From Sulfuriferula sp. (lineage in GTDB: Bacteria; Pseudomonadota; Gammaproteobacteria; Burkholderiales; Sulfuriferulaceae), in contig DAICZK010000019.1 of the NCBI GenBank assembly GCA_027311185.1, forward strand, positions 1 to 16,105: a DNA stretch of 16,105 bases, in the 5' to 3' direction. The translations under genes and the position numbers were made by a program. Below the pieces are notes generated by a model. The model saw only the letters and a program-made list of their open reading frames with translations. It did no database searches and was not told where the DNA came from. Shown one piece after another: positions 1 through 6,055 of the stretch. Positions within the stretch are counted from its first letter, which is position 1. Each line of letters begins with the position of its first letter.

Positions 1-776
1 AAGCCACGCTATTCTCCGGCGACGTGTTCGGCTGCCACTTTTGCGACGAACGCCTGTTCAACGACCGCGTCGGCGATTTCAGGTTTTCGTTCGAGTATTA
101 TTTCTCGCATATCATGCGTCCGTTCAAGCAGTACGTGCTCAACGCGCTGGCTCTGATCGAGCCGCTGGAGCTCAGCGTAATCGCCCCCACCCACGGCCCG
201 ATATTGCGCGACCGTCCGCGCCATTACGTGCAGCGCTACCGTGAACTGAGCACGCCGCGCCTGCACCGCGATATCGGCGCGGGCGAAAAAACGCTGATCA
301 TTTTCTACATCAGCTCATACGGCAACACCACCCTGATGGCCGAGGCCGTGCGCGACGGCGCCTGCGAAATTGTAGGCGTGCGCGTCTCGCTGTACGACCT
401 CGAAGGCGCCGAAACCGAACCCCTGGTCGACCTCGTGGAAGAAACCGACTGCGTGCTGGTCGGCTCGCCGACCATCAACGGCGATGCGGTCAAACCCGTC
501 TGGGATTTGCTCTCCTCATTTGCAAAAATCAACATAAAAGGCAAACTGGCCGGCACCTTTGGGTCCTACGGCTGGTCCGGCGAAGCCGTACGGCTGATAG
601 AAGATCGGCTGCGCGGTCTGAAAATGCGCGTGCCGCTGACCGGGATCCGCGTCAAACTGATTCCAACCGCGGAAGAACTCGGGCAGTGCCGGGACTTTGG
701 GCGGCAAATCGCCGGCTTGCTCACCGGCAGCCCGGAACCGCGCGAGATCGATATGGCCGATTTGCTGGCGCGCTGA
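1..776 (+). CDS. FprA-type flavodiiron protein, 3' part (5' end outside window)
   Basis: The frame is already open at base 3, so the start lies upstream; about 257 residues are visible of the roughly 400 usual for A-type flavoproteins. The visible part begins inside the metallo-beta-lactamase-like diiron domain: LFSGDVFG carries the expected Asp ligand and THGPILR the last His ligand. From about visible residue 95 a flavodoxin domain follows, with the FMN phosphate loop SSYGNTT and the later GSPTINGD and GSYGWSGEA loops. It ends without a C-terminal rubredoxin domain. Proteins of this family reduce O2 to water or NO to N2O in the cytoplasm, using electrons from rubredoxin or ferredoxin. The ferredoxin genes just downstream could supply its electrons, which is inference. 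Family call is firm; substrate (O2 or NO) cannot be read from this part. Confidence 0.9.
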   Translation, partial: ATLFSGDVFGCHFCDERLFNDRVGDFRFSFEYYFSHIMRPFKQYVLNALALIEPLELSVIAPTHGPILRDRPRHYVQRYRELSTPRLHRDIGAGEKTLIIFYISSYGNTTLMAEAVRDGACEIVGVRVSLYDLEGAETEPLVDLVEETDCVLVGSPTINGDAVKPVWDLLSSFAKINIKGKLAGTFGSYGWSGEAVRLIEDRLRGLKMRVPLTGIRVKLIPTAEELGQCRDFGRQIAGLLTGSPEPREIDMADLLAR

Positions 777-821
777 TTTGAAAAACATGTTTACGAGCTA
801 TCTAACTGGGAGAAACACATC

Positions 822-1187
822 ATGGCAAAAGCCAGAGTCACATTCGCTGACGTCAATGTCACGGTGACCGTGCCGGTAGGCGTCGGGATCATCGAAATCT
901 CGGAAGCGGTCGGTTCGTATATCGCCTACAACTGCCGCGAAGGCGACTGCGGCACCTGCATGTTCGAAGTGCTGCAAGGTGCGGAAAATCTCTCCGAGCC
1001 GTCCAGAATGGAGAAAAATACGTTGCTCTTCGCCTTCAAGGAGATCATCGACGGCTGGCGCGCCATCGACGATCTCGATGCACTCCAGGCCAAAATAAAA
1101 CGTGAAAATTTCGCTGGCAAAACCTGCCGCCTCGCCTGCCAGACGCAGGTTTTCGGTGATGTCAACGTGGCTCCGCTGCAATTCTGA
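822..1187 (+). CDS. Plant-type [2Fe-2S] ferredoxin, Shethna FeSII-like
   Basis: A 121-residue cytoplasmic ferredoxin. Cluster ligands are C38, C43 and C46 (C-x4-C-x2-C in YNCREGDCGTC) and C106 in RLACQT, the plant-type layout. The start is supported by GGGAG at 808-812, 9 bases ahead. Between the third and fourth ligand it has an extra stretch of about 25-30 residues (roughly 68-98) that its downstream paralogue lacks. A similar long insert occurs in the FeSII Shethna protein of Azotobacter, which forms a complex with nitrogenase and protects it from O2; the resemblance is from memory of that sequence. It lies 45 bases after the flavodiiron gene and 14 bases before the next ferredoxin, so it is probably co-transcribed. 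An electron carrier is certain; the protective role is inference. Confidence 0.9.
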   Translation: MAKARVTFADVNVTVTVPVGVGIIEISEAVGSYIAYNCREGDCGTCMFEVLQGAENLSEPSRMEKNTLLFAFKEIIDGWRAIDDLDALQAKIKRENFAGKTCRLACQTQVFGDVNVAPLQF

Positions 1188-1201
1188 CAAGGACAACAGA
1201 C

Positions 1202-1486
1202 ATGGCTAAAGCAAAACTGACCTTTGCCGACATCGACGTCACCGTGACCGTACCGATGGGCACGCGCATTGTCACGGTTTCCGAGAAAGCCGGAGCCGGG
1301 ATCGTTTACGGCTGCCGCGAAAACGATTGCGGCGAGTGCATGATCGAGGTCGTGGCGGGGATGGAGAATCTTTCCACCCCCTCCGCGCTGGAAAAACGGT
1401 TATTGCAGGAAAAGCGCGCGAAGCCGATAAACCGGCTTGCCTGCCAGACCGCCGTGCTGGGCGATGCCACCATCAAGCCGGCGTAA
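1202..1486 (+). CDS. Plant-type [2Fe-2S] ferredoxin, short paralogue
   Basis: A 94-residue ferredoxin with ligands C38, C43, C46 (YGCRENDCGEC) and C81 (RLACQT). The first 60 residues align with the preceding gene without gaps (both begin MAKA, then TFAD and VTVTVP), so the two arose by tandem duplication. The regions diverge after ENLS-P, where this copy lacks the insert of about 27 residues. AAGGA at 1189-1193 gives 8-base spacing to the ATG. It would carry one electron at a time to soluble partners; the flavodiiron protein upstream is a plausible one. The differing lengths suggest the copies now have different partners. Confidence 0.9.
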   Translation: MAKAKLTFADIDVTVTVPMGTRIVTVSEKAGAGIVYGCRENDCGECMIEVVAGMENLSTPSALEKRLLQEKRAKPINRLACQTAVLGDATIKPA

Positions 1487-1524
1487 GGAATTCATTTTAT
1501 TTATACTAAAAGGGGAAACAAATC

Positions 1525-1848
1525 ATGACCAAACCAGTTAAGCACCTGTTCGTCTGCACCCAGAACAGACCGGCCGGCCACCCTCGCGGCGCCTGCGCGC
1601 AAAAAGGCAGCAGCGAACTGTTGCAGACCTTCTGGCAGGAACTGCAAAAACGCAACGCCTACGATCGCATCGCCATCACCTATTCCGGTTGTCTCGGCCC
1701 CTGCGACCAAGGTGCCAATGTGCTGGTCTATCCCGAGGGCATTCTCTACGGCGGAGTCACCAAGGAAGACGTGGTCGAAATTTTCGATTCGCACCTGATC
1801 AACGACATCCCGGTCGAACGCCTGCGCGTACCGGCAACAGCCTGGTAA
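1525..1848 (+). CDS. Thioredoxin-like [2Fe-2S] ferredoxin
   Basis: A 107-residue protein of the thioredoxin-fold [2Fe-2S] ferredoxin family, to which the Azotobacter FeSI-type Shethna protein and the clostridial 2Fe ferredoxin belong. The four ligands are C11, C24, C56 and C60: C-x12-C near the N terminus (FVCTQNRP) and C-x3-C in YSGCLGPCDQG. Length and ligand spacing match the family. AGGGGA at 1511-1516 precedes the ATG by 8 bases. Relatives are often encoded in nitrogen-fixation regions, where they are low-potential electron carriers of uncertain partner. It is the last gene of the redox cluster, followed by a hairpin at 1881-1902. Family call is firm, partner unknown. Confidence 0.92.
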   Translation: MTKPVKHLFVCTQNRPAGHPRGACAQKGSSELLQTFWQELQKRNAYDRIAITYSGCLGPCDQGANVLVYPEGILYGGVTKEDVVEIFDSHLINDIPVERLRVPATAW

Positions 1849-1880
1849 GTCGCTCTGGTCGCTCGAATAACGGCCAAACA

Positions 1881-1902
1881 GGCCGACTCACCCGAGTCGG
1901 CC
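1881..1902 (+). terminator. Strong hairpin ending the ferredoxin cluster
   Basis: GGCCGACTC (1881-1889) and GAGTCGGCC (1894-1902) form a perfect 9-bp stem with an ACCC loop, 32 bases after the stop of the thioredoxin-like ferredoxin gene. The following bases are T-enriched (GTGTCTTGACATTATTTC) but lack a clean T run, so it is a probable rather than textbook intrinsic terminator. The left arm can also pair with CGGCC at 1871-1875. Confidence 0.65.
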
Positions 1903-1973
1903 GTGTCTTGACATTATTTCTTCACACGCCAGCATTAAAATGGAGTACCGCATATCGCAGATATAAAATAATC

Positions 1974-2819
1974 ATGCATATTGGATTGATTATAATTGCT
2001 ATTTTAGCTTCATTTCGTTGCATAGTCGCCTTGGCAAGTGAACCATCGGCCGAAAAGCATCTTCCGTCGCCTGAATACAGCTACGTCGATCGCGAAGGCT
2101 ATCGGTATTCATACACAACCGTGCAGACTGGCGGCGTGATCGAGGTGAAGGAACCCAGAACGAATAAACTGATAGCCCGCCAATCGTATCTCAAACCCGC
2201 AGGTTGTCCCGGCAGCGACTTTGCCGAACCTCACGCACTCAACCAAATACCTGATTATTACGGGGAACTTGTTCTCTTGTGTGGTGAAGACAAAACACAC
2301 CGTTCGACAGTGATGTTGTTTAACCGCGGAGAGATGCTTGCCAAACTGGATTATTTTTACATCAAACCCAATCTTGTCTGGCATCCGGAATATTCCTCCT
2401 ATTTGGCTGTAGTGCGGTATGGACACCTCAGGCCCGGGGGCGGAATGGATTATTTGCGCATGGTCTATGAATTACGGACCGGATTCTTTAACGACCTGAG
2501 CCTGTTTTATCCAAATTTTAATGCCCATTCGTACCCACTATATCGGGATGAATATGAACGGCTCAAGCAGCGCGGTTCACTACGCTATCTGCCGCTGCTG
2601 GCCGAGTTGCTAGCCACATCGCGCGCCACACTGATCTGTTCCGAACTCGGCAAGGCACCTTTGAATACACTGACCCGGACACAAGTGGTGGAAGATATAG
2701 TAAACAATGAAAGCTATGGTTTCCCCTCATTTGATCCAACCGTCTGTGAGCGAGGCGGGAGGGTCGCGAATACCACTGCGAACACAAACATTCGGACGTA
2801 CGCTGGACTCAGGAGATGA
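1974..2819 (+). CDS. Exported protein of unknown function, paralogue A
   Basis: About 281 residues; I do not recognise the family. The chosen ATG opens on a signal peptide (MHIGLIIIAILASF, then ALASE), which a longer upstream start would bury; no clear ribosome site precedes it. The mature protein is about 40% identical by eye to the next gene product. Shared blocks are Y-YVD--GYRYSY, IEV-EP, AGCPGSDFAEP-AL, LAKL-Y, PNLVW-PE--SYLA, NSHSY/NAHSY and the end F-P/L-T-C. Four cysteines are shared (AGCPG, LLCGE/AFCGD, ICSE/VCSE, TVCE/TICK), suggesting two disulfides in the periplasm. This copy has about 20 extra C-terminal residues (from GGRVANTT). Its stop overlaps the next start as ATGA, so translation is probably coupled. 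A role as periplasmic immunity protein for the lysozyme-like gene downstream is a guess from gene order. Confidence 0.75.
   Translation: MHIGLIIIAILASFRCIVALASEPSAEKHLPSPEYSYVDREGYRYSYTTVQTGGVIEVKEPRTNKLIARQSYLKPAGCPGSDFAEPHALNQIPDYYGELVLLCGEDKTHRSTVMLFNRGEMLAKLDYFYIKPNLVWHPEYSSYLAVVRYGHLRPGGGMDYLRMVYELRTGFFNDLSLFYPNFNAHSYPLYRDEYERLKQRGSLRYLPLLAELLATSRATLICSELGKAPLNTLTRTQVVEDIVNNESYGFPSFDPTVCERGGRVANTTANTNIRTYAGLRR
2811..2819 (+). promoter_or_regulatory. Stop-start overlap with an abutting Shine-Dalgarno
   Basis: AGGAG (2811-2815) touches the ATG at 2816 with no spacer, and the ATGA overlap places the upstream stop at 2817-2819. The spacing is too short for normal independent initiation, so paralogue B is probably translated by reinitiation after paralogue A. 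A weaker GGA at 2805-2807 has normal spacing. Confidence 0.4.
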
Positions 2820-3610
2820 TCATACGCGCTGGATTATTGACAGGACTGCTGTTGTTGATGTCCGCAACAGGGCAAGCAGAAGAGACTGATTCTGAAAACG
2901 ATTCCGGACGGCAGATCGAATATAAATATGTCGACCATTATGGCTATCGGTATTCATACAGAACCGACGACAAAGGGGGGACCATCGAGGTCACGGAACC
3001 GGGCGCGAACAGGCAAATATTCAGACAGTCTCACCTTCAGATTGCCGGTTGTCCTGGTTCTGATTTTGCCGAGCCGCGCGCGCTTCGTTACACGCCAAAA
3101 AAAAATGAAAACATCCTTGCTTTTTGCGGCGACGATGGAGGAGTTCAGCCGGAAATGCTGTTTTTTAAACAAGGTCGCTTACTAGCCAAGCTGGAATATG
3201 GCGAGAGCGATCCCAATCTCGTCTGGTACCCTGAATTCGGCTCCTATCTGGCTACAACCTCCAATCGGGAAACACCTGAAATTTCTGGTGTTGCGCGCCT
3301 TGGGCGCGTATATGAATGGAGGGGGGATGCAAGTGGGTTCCGCCAGATTTTCAATTCACATTCGTACAGGCTTTATCTCGATGCTTACATATCTTATAAG
3401 CAGAATCATCATCCTGATGACTCAACCTATCTGGCTATGATCGCAGCATTGATTTCGACTTCGAAAACTTCATTCGTTTGTTCCGAAATGAATTCATCCC
3501 CGTTAAGCAAGCTGAAGCCAAGGCAGGTAAAAAGATATTTTTCAATTATTGAGAACCATGGTTATCCAGCGTTCGACCTAACCATCTGCAAGAGGACTAA
3601 ATGGCAATGA
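2816..3610 (+). CDS. Exported protein of unknown function, paralogue B
   Basis: 264 residues, unrecognised family. A signal peptide is clear: MIIRAGLLTGLLLLMSATGQAE, with likely cleavage after GQA. The mature part is a diverged copy of the preceding gene product, sharing the AGCPGSDFAEP block, PNLVW-PE, NSHSY and four conserved cysteines, and ending just after the fourth cysteine. The pair therefore arose by duplication and both copies kept export and cysteines, so both are probably functional. Its last 10 bases overlap the start of the lysozyme-like gene at 3601, tying the three genes into one operon. Periplasmic location is well supported; function is not known. Confidence 0.78.
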   Translation: MIIRAGLLTGLLLLMSATGQAEETDSENDSGRQIEYKYVDHYGYRYSYRTDDKGGTIEVTEPGANRQIFRQSHLQIAGCPGSDFAEPRALRYTPKKNENILAFCGDDGGVQPEMLFFKQGRLLAKLEYGESDPNLVWYPEFGSYLATTSNRETPEISGVARLGRVYEWRGDASGFRQIFNSHSYRLYLDAYISYKQNHHPDDSTYLAMIAALISTSKTSFVCSEMNSSPLSKLKPRQVKRYFSIIENHGYPAFDLTICKRTKWQ

Positions 3611-3981
3611 GCGAAAAAACTGGTCTGACCGCCCTTGAACGGAACATCTTGACGCATATAGTGGAACAGGGTGAACGGCGAGGGCTGTCACCTGAGATGA
3701 TAGGCATCGCAGTCAAAGCAGCGTGTATCCAATCTACACTGGGAACCAATATGAAGAATCAGAAATGGAACTCAAGCGCGGAAGGTTTATATGGCTATAC
3801 CAATGGCAACTGGCGCGATCATCATCGCAGCCTTGGCGAAAAAATAACGTTGATAATCAGATCGACGCCTTTTACACCGACCTACAGCATTATGCTGAGC
3901 GATATGAGAAATTGCCCGAACAGCAAAAACAATTGTATGAATATGAAAAAAGGTCATACGGAAATGAAAGTGGGCCGCTGA
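3601..3981 (+). pseudogene. Lysozyme-like protein, N-terminal part before frameshift
   Basis: GAGGA at 3592-3596 precedes two possible starts (3601 and 3607). Residues 12-81 look like a lysozyme/transglycosylase-type domain: a helical lead (LERNILTHIVEQGERRGLSP), then AACIQSTLG where such enzymes usually have an E-S pair, then SSAEGLYGYTNGNW, the counterpart of the G-L-Y-Q-Y-T-x-x-T-W motif. After GEK the sequence in this frame stops resembling a protein, and it ends at 3981. The continuation lies in the -1 frame (next entry). One extra A in the A6 tract at 3839-3844 would restore one protein of about 435 residues. Q44 sits where the catalytic Glu is expected; CAA to GAA is a single change. 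No signal peptide is present. The domain call rests on motif resemblance only. Confidence 0.55.
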
Positions 3982-4907
3982 CTCTTGGCGAATACGTGTA
4001 TATCTGTCACCATGCGGGAGAAAGGTACCTGGACAAACATGAGCTGAATGAATCAGGCGGGCGCGATGCTTTGGATACTTGGGGGAAAAGCGACGGCGCC
4101 AAATTTTTCGACCCCTCCTGGATTGATGAAATCCGTTCCCGCAACTCTACATCAACGGAACTACCCGGTCAGTCGCTCGCGCAGATCGTGCCAGAGACTA
4201 TCGTGGATTTGATCGAATCAGGTATTGACAACGGCTTGCCCAAGGAAATCATTGCCGCGCAACTGGCTGATTTGTACCTTCCGCCATCGGCCATCTTGCC
4301 GCCGGACAATACTGATGTCGCCATCGAACCGAATGCACTCGACCGGCAAATGCTGCTCGACGCCTGGAATCAGTTGCTCAACAACGTGGACGACGATCAA
4401 TGGATGCTGATCGAAACCGTATTCCAGTCTGGCAACCGCATCATAGTTGAATTTGAGGACGATAGTAGCGTGATACTGAGTCATCAGTCGTCACGCATCG
4501 AAACGAGTTGTACCGACAGCCTCGGCGATCCGATCAGCAGCAACTGGTGGGATGTCGATGGCAACTACGGCGCCACCACGTATGACACAGATGGGTCGAG
4601 TTCAGGAACGCTCTCTAATCCGGACGGCAGTTACAGTACAGTCGAGAACGATGGCTATAACGAGATCGTTGTCAACGATTATGCCGCAGACGGCAGTTAC
4701 TGCAGTTACACCGACGATGGTTACGGCAATATCGCCTCGAGCGATTACGCTGCGGACGGGACGTTGGTCGACGATAATGATTTTGTTAGCAACGATAACG
4801 ACGACACTGACCGGGACGCGGACGCCAACCTGAATCAGGCCTCAAACGCCGACCCTAGTGATAACGCTAACAATGACTACAACACGGATGACAGTAATTT
4901 CAGTTAA
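3723..4907 (+). CDS. Lysozyme-like protein, C-terminal part after frameshift (DG repeats, acidic tail)
   Basis: Open frame from GTG 3723, but its true sequence begins near 3843, where it continues the preceding fragment (NNVDNQIDAFYTDLQHYAERY completes the lysozyme-like helices). Then come a middle region with a SLAQIVPETIVDLIESGI helix and LDRQMLLDAWNQLLNNV, a small strand-rich segment (NRIIVEFEDDSSVILS), three 22-residue DG repeats at 4557-4754, and a tail made largely of Asp and Asn to the stop at 4905-4907. The upstream 40 codons (3723-3842) read in this frame lack recognisable structure and are probably not used. The absence of a signal peptide, a wall-acting domain and a long acidic tail would suit a protein delivered by a secretion machine, or a protein left in the cytoplasm; neither can be shown here. 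Confidence 0.6.
   Translation: MYPIYTGNQYEESEMELKRGRFIWLYQWQLARSSSQPWRKNNVDNQIDAFYTDLQHYAERYEKLPEQQKQLYEYEKRSYGNESGPLTLGEYVYICHHAGERYLDKHELNESGGRDALDTWGKSDGAKFFDPSWIDEIRSRNSTSTELPGQSLAQIVPETIVDLIESGIDNGLPKEIIAAQLADLYLPPSAILPPDNTDVAIEPNALDRQMLLDAWNQLLNNVDDDQWMLIETVFQSGNRIIVEFEDDSSVILSHQSSRIETSCTDSLGDPISSNWWDVDGNYGATTYDTDGSSSGTLSNPDGSYSTVENDGYNEIVVNDYAADGSYCSYTDDGYGNIASSDYAADGTLVDDNDFVSNDNDDTDRDADANLNQASNADPSDNANNDYNTDDSNFS
4557..4754 (+). repeat. Three tandem 66-bp units coding 22-residue DG repeats
   Basis: Units start at 4557, 4623 and 4689, each opening with DG: DGNYGATTYDTDG..., DGSYSTVENDGYN..., DGSYCSYTDDGYG.... A partial fourth begins with DGTL at 4755. The last two units are close (VVNDYAADG against ASSDYAADG), the first more diverged. 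Such T/S-D-G repeats occur in strand-rich surface and toxin-delivery proteins. Confidence 0.7.
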
Positions 4908-5166
4908 TTTGTTCTGCGCACACATCATCGTTCGCACATTTATCAATTCATAGAACGATCCACTTAAACGTTGCCATTCTTCCCGCCGCCGCAAATCCGT
5001 CTTAAAAATTTCAATTAATTATAATAAAAATATAATATTATTTGTCATATAATAACAATCGCAAATAGCGAACAAATAATTACATATATTTATTTGATCG
5101 GACAGGGCACGATGTTTTGCAATCAACCAACCGAAAACTCAACCAACTGACGAAAAGGCAAAAAAA
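4908..5166. other. AT-rich intergenic spacer with possible promoter
   Basis: No gene seen. From about 5001 to 5096 the sequence is almost all A and T, in contrast to its flanks. Two perfect TATAAT hexamers occur at 5031-5036 and 5048-5053; the first has a weak -35 match (TTTCAA, 5009-5014) 16 bases upstream. It probably carries the promoter for the outer-membrane protein gene, possibly under control of an AT-binding nucleoid protein. Confidence 0.45.
5155..5158 (+). promoter_or_regulatory. Ribosome binding site fixing a TTG start
   Basis: AAGG 8 bases ahead of TTG 5167. The next in-frame ATG would cut off the whole signal peptide, so this site and the export signal together support the rare TTG start. 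Confidence 0.55.
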
Positions 5167-5964
5167 TTGATTAAAAAATACTTATTGGCGGCAACCGGAT
5201 TAACACTGTTATCCACCAGCCTGATCGCCAGCGCCGAAATCGATACCACGCTGTACGCCGGAATCGAGGAATACCGCTGGCAGGAATACGATCCGCAAAC
5301 GGGAGCGCAGCTCATGGAAGTCACCGGCCCGCGCCTGCGCGTAGGGCTTAACCTCGCCCCCAGGCTGCAAAGTCGCATCTTCGCCTTCGACTACGATGTT
5401 TCCATGTACGAAGGCACGATGGACTACTCGTCCCAACTCACCGACCCCGGCACGGGCGCCTCCCTGCCGTTCTCGGACAAGATCGCCTATATGGGCGCGG
5501 ACACGCATCTCGACGGTCTTTATACCGGTTTTGGCGAGCGGATCGAACCTGTCCTTACTCTGGGATACGAAGGCTGGCGGCGCAGTCTCGATAGCCGGTT
5601 TATCAGCACCAGCGTCGGCACCATAACCGCGCCTGGTTATGCCGAAGACTGGTCGATGTTCTACGCCAAGCTCGGTGCGCGCGGCAAGCTCGGTCATTTC
5701 AGCTGGACCGCCGGATTCAAATTGCCTTTCGCCGTCACCGATAGCGCTGATTACCTGCAGGCAACGACCCACCCCACCGGGCTGGTCAGCGAATACATCA
5801 GCGGCGACTACATGTTCGCCAGAACGTGGAAAGTCGGCGTCAGCTACGAAGACACCCGTTTCGGCCAGTCTGATACCACAAACAGCGTACTCGGCCCCAA
5901 CTCCGTACTTCAACCCAAAGCGGACGAAGGCGTTTTCATGCTGTCGCTCGCAAAAGCGTTCTGA
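5167..5964 (+). CDS. Outer-membrane beta-barrel protein of unknown substrate
   Basis: 265 residues from a TTG start. A signal peptide (MIKKYLLAATGLTLLSTS, then IASAE) is followed by a chain of alternating strand segments such as TTLYAGIEEYRWQEYD, PRLRVGLNLAP, RIFAFDYDVSMYEG, EPVLTLGYEGWRR, SMFYAKLGARGKL, FSWTAGFKLPFAV and TWKVGVSYEDTRF. The final residues FMLSLAKAF end in Phe, the usual signal recognised by the BAM insertion machinery. About 10-12 strands are expected. No cysteines occur. Substrate or function is not readable. It has its own AT-rich upstream region and is followed by a hairpin at 5971-5999, so it may be a single-gene unit. A porin or an adhesin-like barrel are both possible. 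Confidence 0.8.
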   Translation: MIKKYLLAATGLTLLSTSLIASAEIDTTLYAGIEEYRWQEYDPQTGAQLMEVTGPRLRVGLNLAPRLQSRIFAFDYDVSMYEGTMDYSSQLTDPGTGASLPFSDKIAYMGADTHLDGLYTGFGERIEPVLTLGYEGWRRSLDSRFISTSVGTITAPGYAEDWSMFYAKLGARGKLGHFSWTAGFKLPFAVTDSADYLQATTHPTGLVSEYISGDYMFARTWKVGVSYEDTRFGQSDTTNSVLGPNSVLQPKADEGVFMLSLAKAF

Positions 5965-5970
5965 GTGCCG

Positions 5971-5999
5971 TCCTTGCCGCGCGTTGGGTACGGCAAGGA
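5971..5999 (+). terminator. Hairpin after the outer-membrane protein gene
   Basis: TCCTTGCCG (5971-5979) pairs with CGGCAAGGA (5991-5999), a perfect 9-bp stem with an 11-base loop, starting 7 bases after the stop. No T run follows, so it may be a weak terminator or an RNA-stabilising end. Confidence 0.5.
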
Positions 6000-6055
6000 T
6001 GCCGATTCATAAAAACACGAACGATTATCAAAAGGGCTCTAACCGAACAAACATC

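Noticed and set aside
1689..1973. Upstream extension of the paralogue A frame
   Set aside because: Overlaps the thioredoxin-like ferredoxin and a terminator; the signal peptide begins at 1974.
3838..3846. Programmed -1 frameshift site
   Set aside because: The sequence C-GAA-AAA-ATA does not fit X-XXY-YYZ; tRNA-Glu could not re-pair well, and no downstream stem is obvious.
5639..6055. Upstream extension of the PilT-like frame
   Set aside because: It lies inside the barrel gene in another frame, with no family homology; the protein clearly starts at 6056.
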